This document shows positions 20,827 to 20,948 of a stretch of 20,948 nucleotides of DNA, in pieces; position 1 is the first letter of the stretch, and every line of letters starts with the position of its first letter. The notes under the pieces were generated by a model, which did not search any database, was not told where the DNA came from, and worked only from the letters and a program-made list of their open reading frames with translations. The position numbers and the translations under genes are program-made. This DNA is from a virus, in the IMG/VR virus record IMGVR_UViG_3300042156_000024, positions 1 to 20,948 of that record, one strand, 5' to 3'.

Positions 20827-20948
20827 TTACGCATCCGGCTTTACCGCGGAAACCAACCCGTTTTCCTCAAACACGTAATTATTGCCGATTAGCGCCGTCA
20901 AAGCCTCCTGGGCGCGGGTAGCACGCATGTCCTGTTTTGCGTTTTCCT
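20827..20948 (-). CDS. 3' end of an unidentified gene (runs off the right edge)
   Basis: A minus-strand frame is open from the window edge to TAA 20829-20827 and gives the last 39 residues. It includes KQDMRATRAQEALTALIGNN and ends VSAVKPDA. The helical, Ala-rich first part and the codon use look like real coding sequence. The rest lies outside, so I cannot name it. In phages of this layout the gene before the HNH-terminase block is often a replication protein such as a primase/helicase, but nothing in these residues proves that. Confidence 0.55.
   Translation of the reverse strand, partial: ENAKQDMRATRAQEALTALIGNNYVFEENGLVSAVKPDA

Overview
The window is the structural (late) region of a tailed phage or prophage with a long non-contractile tail. 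Nearly every gene lies on the minus strand, so transcription runs from high to low coordinates. The moderately high GC content, strong AGGAGG-type ribosome binding sites and the style of the proteins suggest a gammaproteobacterial host, probably Pseudomonas or a relative. That is an inference; no host gene, integrase or attachment site is visible.

In transcription order from the right edge, the window holds: the 3' end of an unidentified gene (20827-20948); a 108-bp array of direct and inverted TTACTCGG repeats; three small genes; an HNH endonuclease of the kind found beside terminases; and a 0.4-kb gap with a strong dyad that may include the packaging site. The head module follows: small and large terminase, a fused HK97-type protease and capsid protein with an internal ribosome binding site for the capsid part, an SGNH esterase behind a UUCG terminator, a small protein with an E3-binding domain, the portal, a repeat protein with a carbohydrate-binding-like end, a gp6-like connector, an unknown protein and the head-tail adaptor.

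Between the adaptor and the tail-completion genes (about 9804 to 6285) sits a cassette not needed for assembly: an MptE-like (DUF115-type) protein, a small membrane protein, a GT9-like glycosyltransferase, a SAM methyltransferase and a free-standing HNH endonuclease. The RNA features here are the most interesting part of the window. A complete type I hammerhead ribozyme starts 5 nt after the MptE-like stop codon. It is followed by about 235 nt of structured non-coding sequence that ends in an intrinsic terminator, and a second terminator closes the cassette after the methyltransferase. The cassette probably modifies a glycan of the virion or of the host surface, but its substrate cannot be read from the sequence.

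The tail module follows: an HK97 gp10-like protein, a tail-completion protein, the tail tube, a pair of tail-assembly chaperones arranged for a -1 frameshift, a tape measure protein that appears to start at an AUC codon behind a perfect AGGAGG, one minor tail protein, and a tail fibre that runs off the left edge. Many neighbouring genes overlap as ATGA or TGATG, which points to translational coupling in a long operon.
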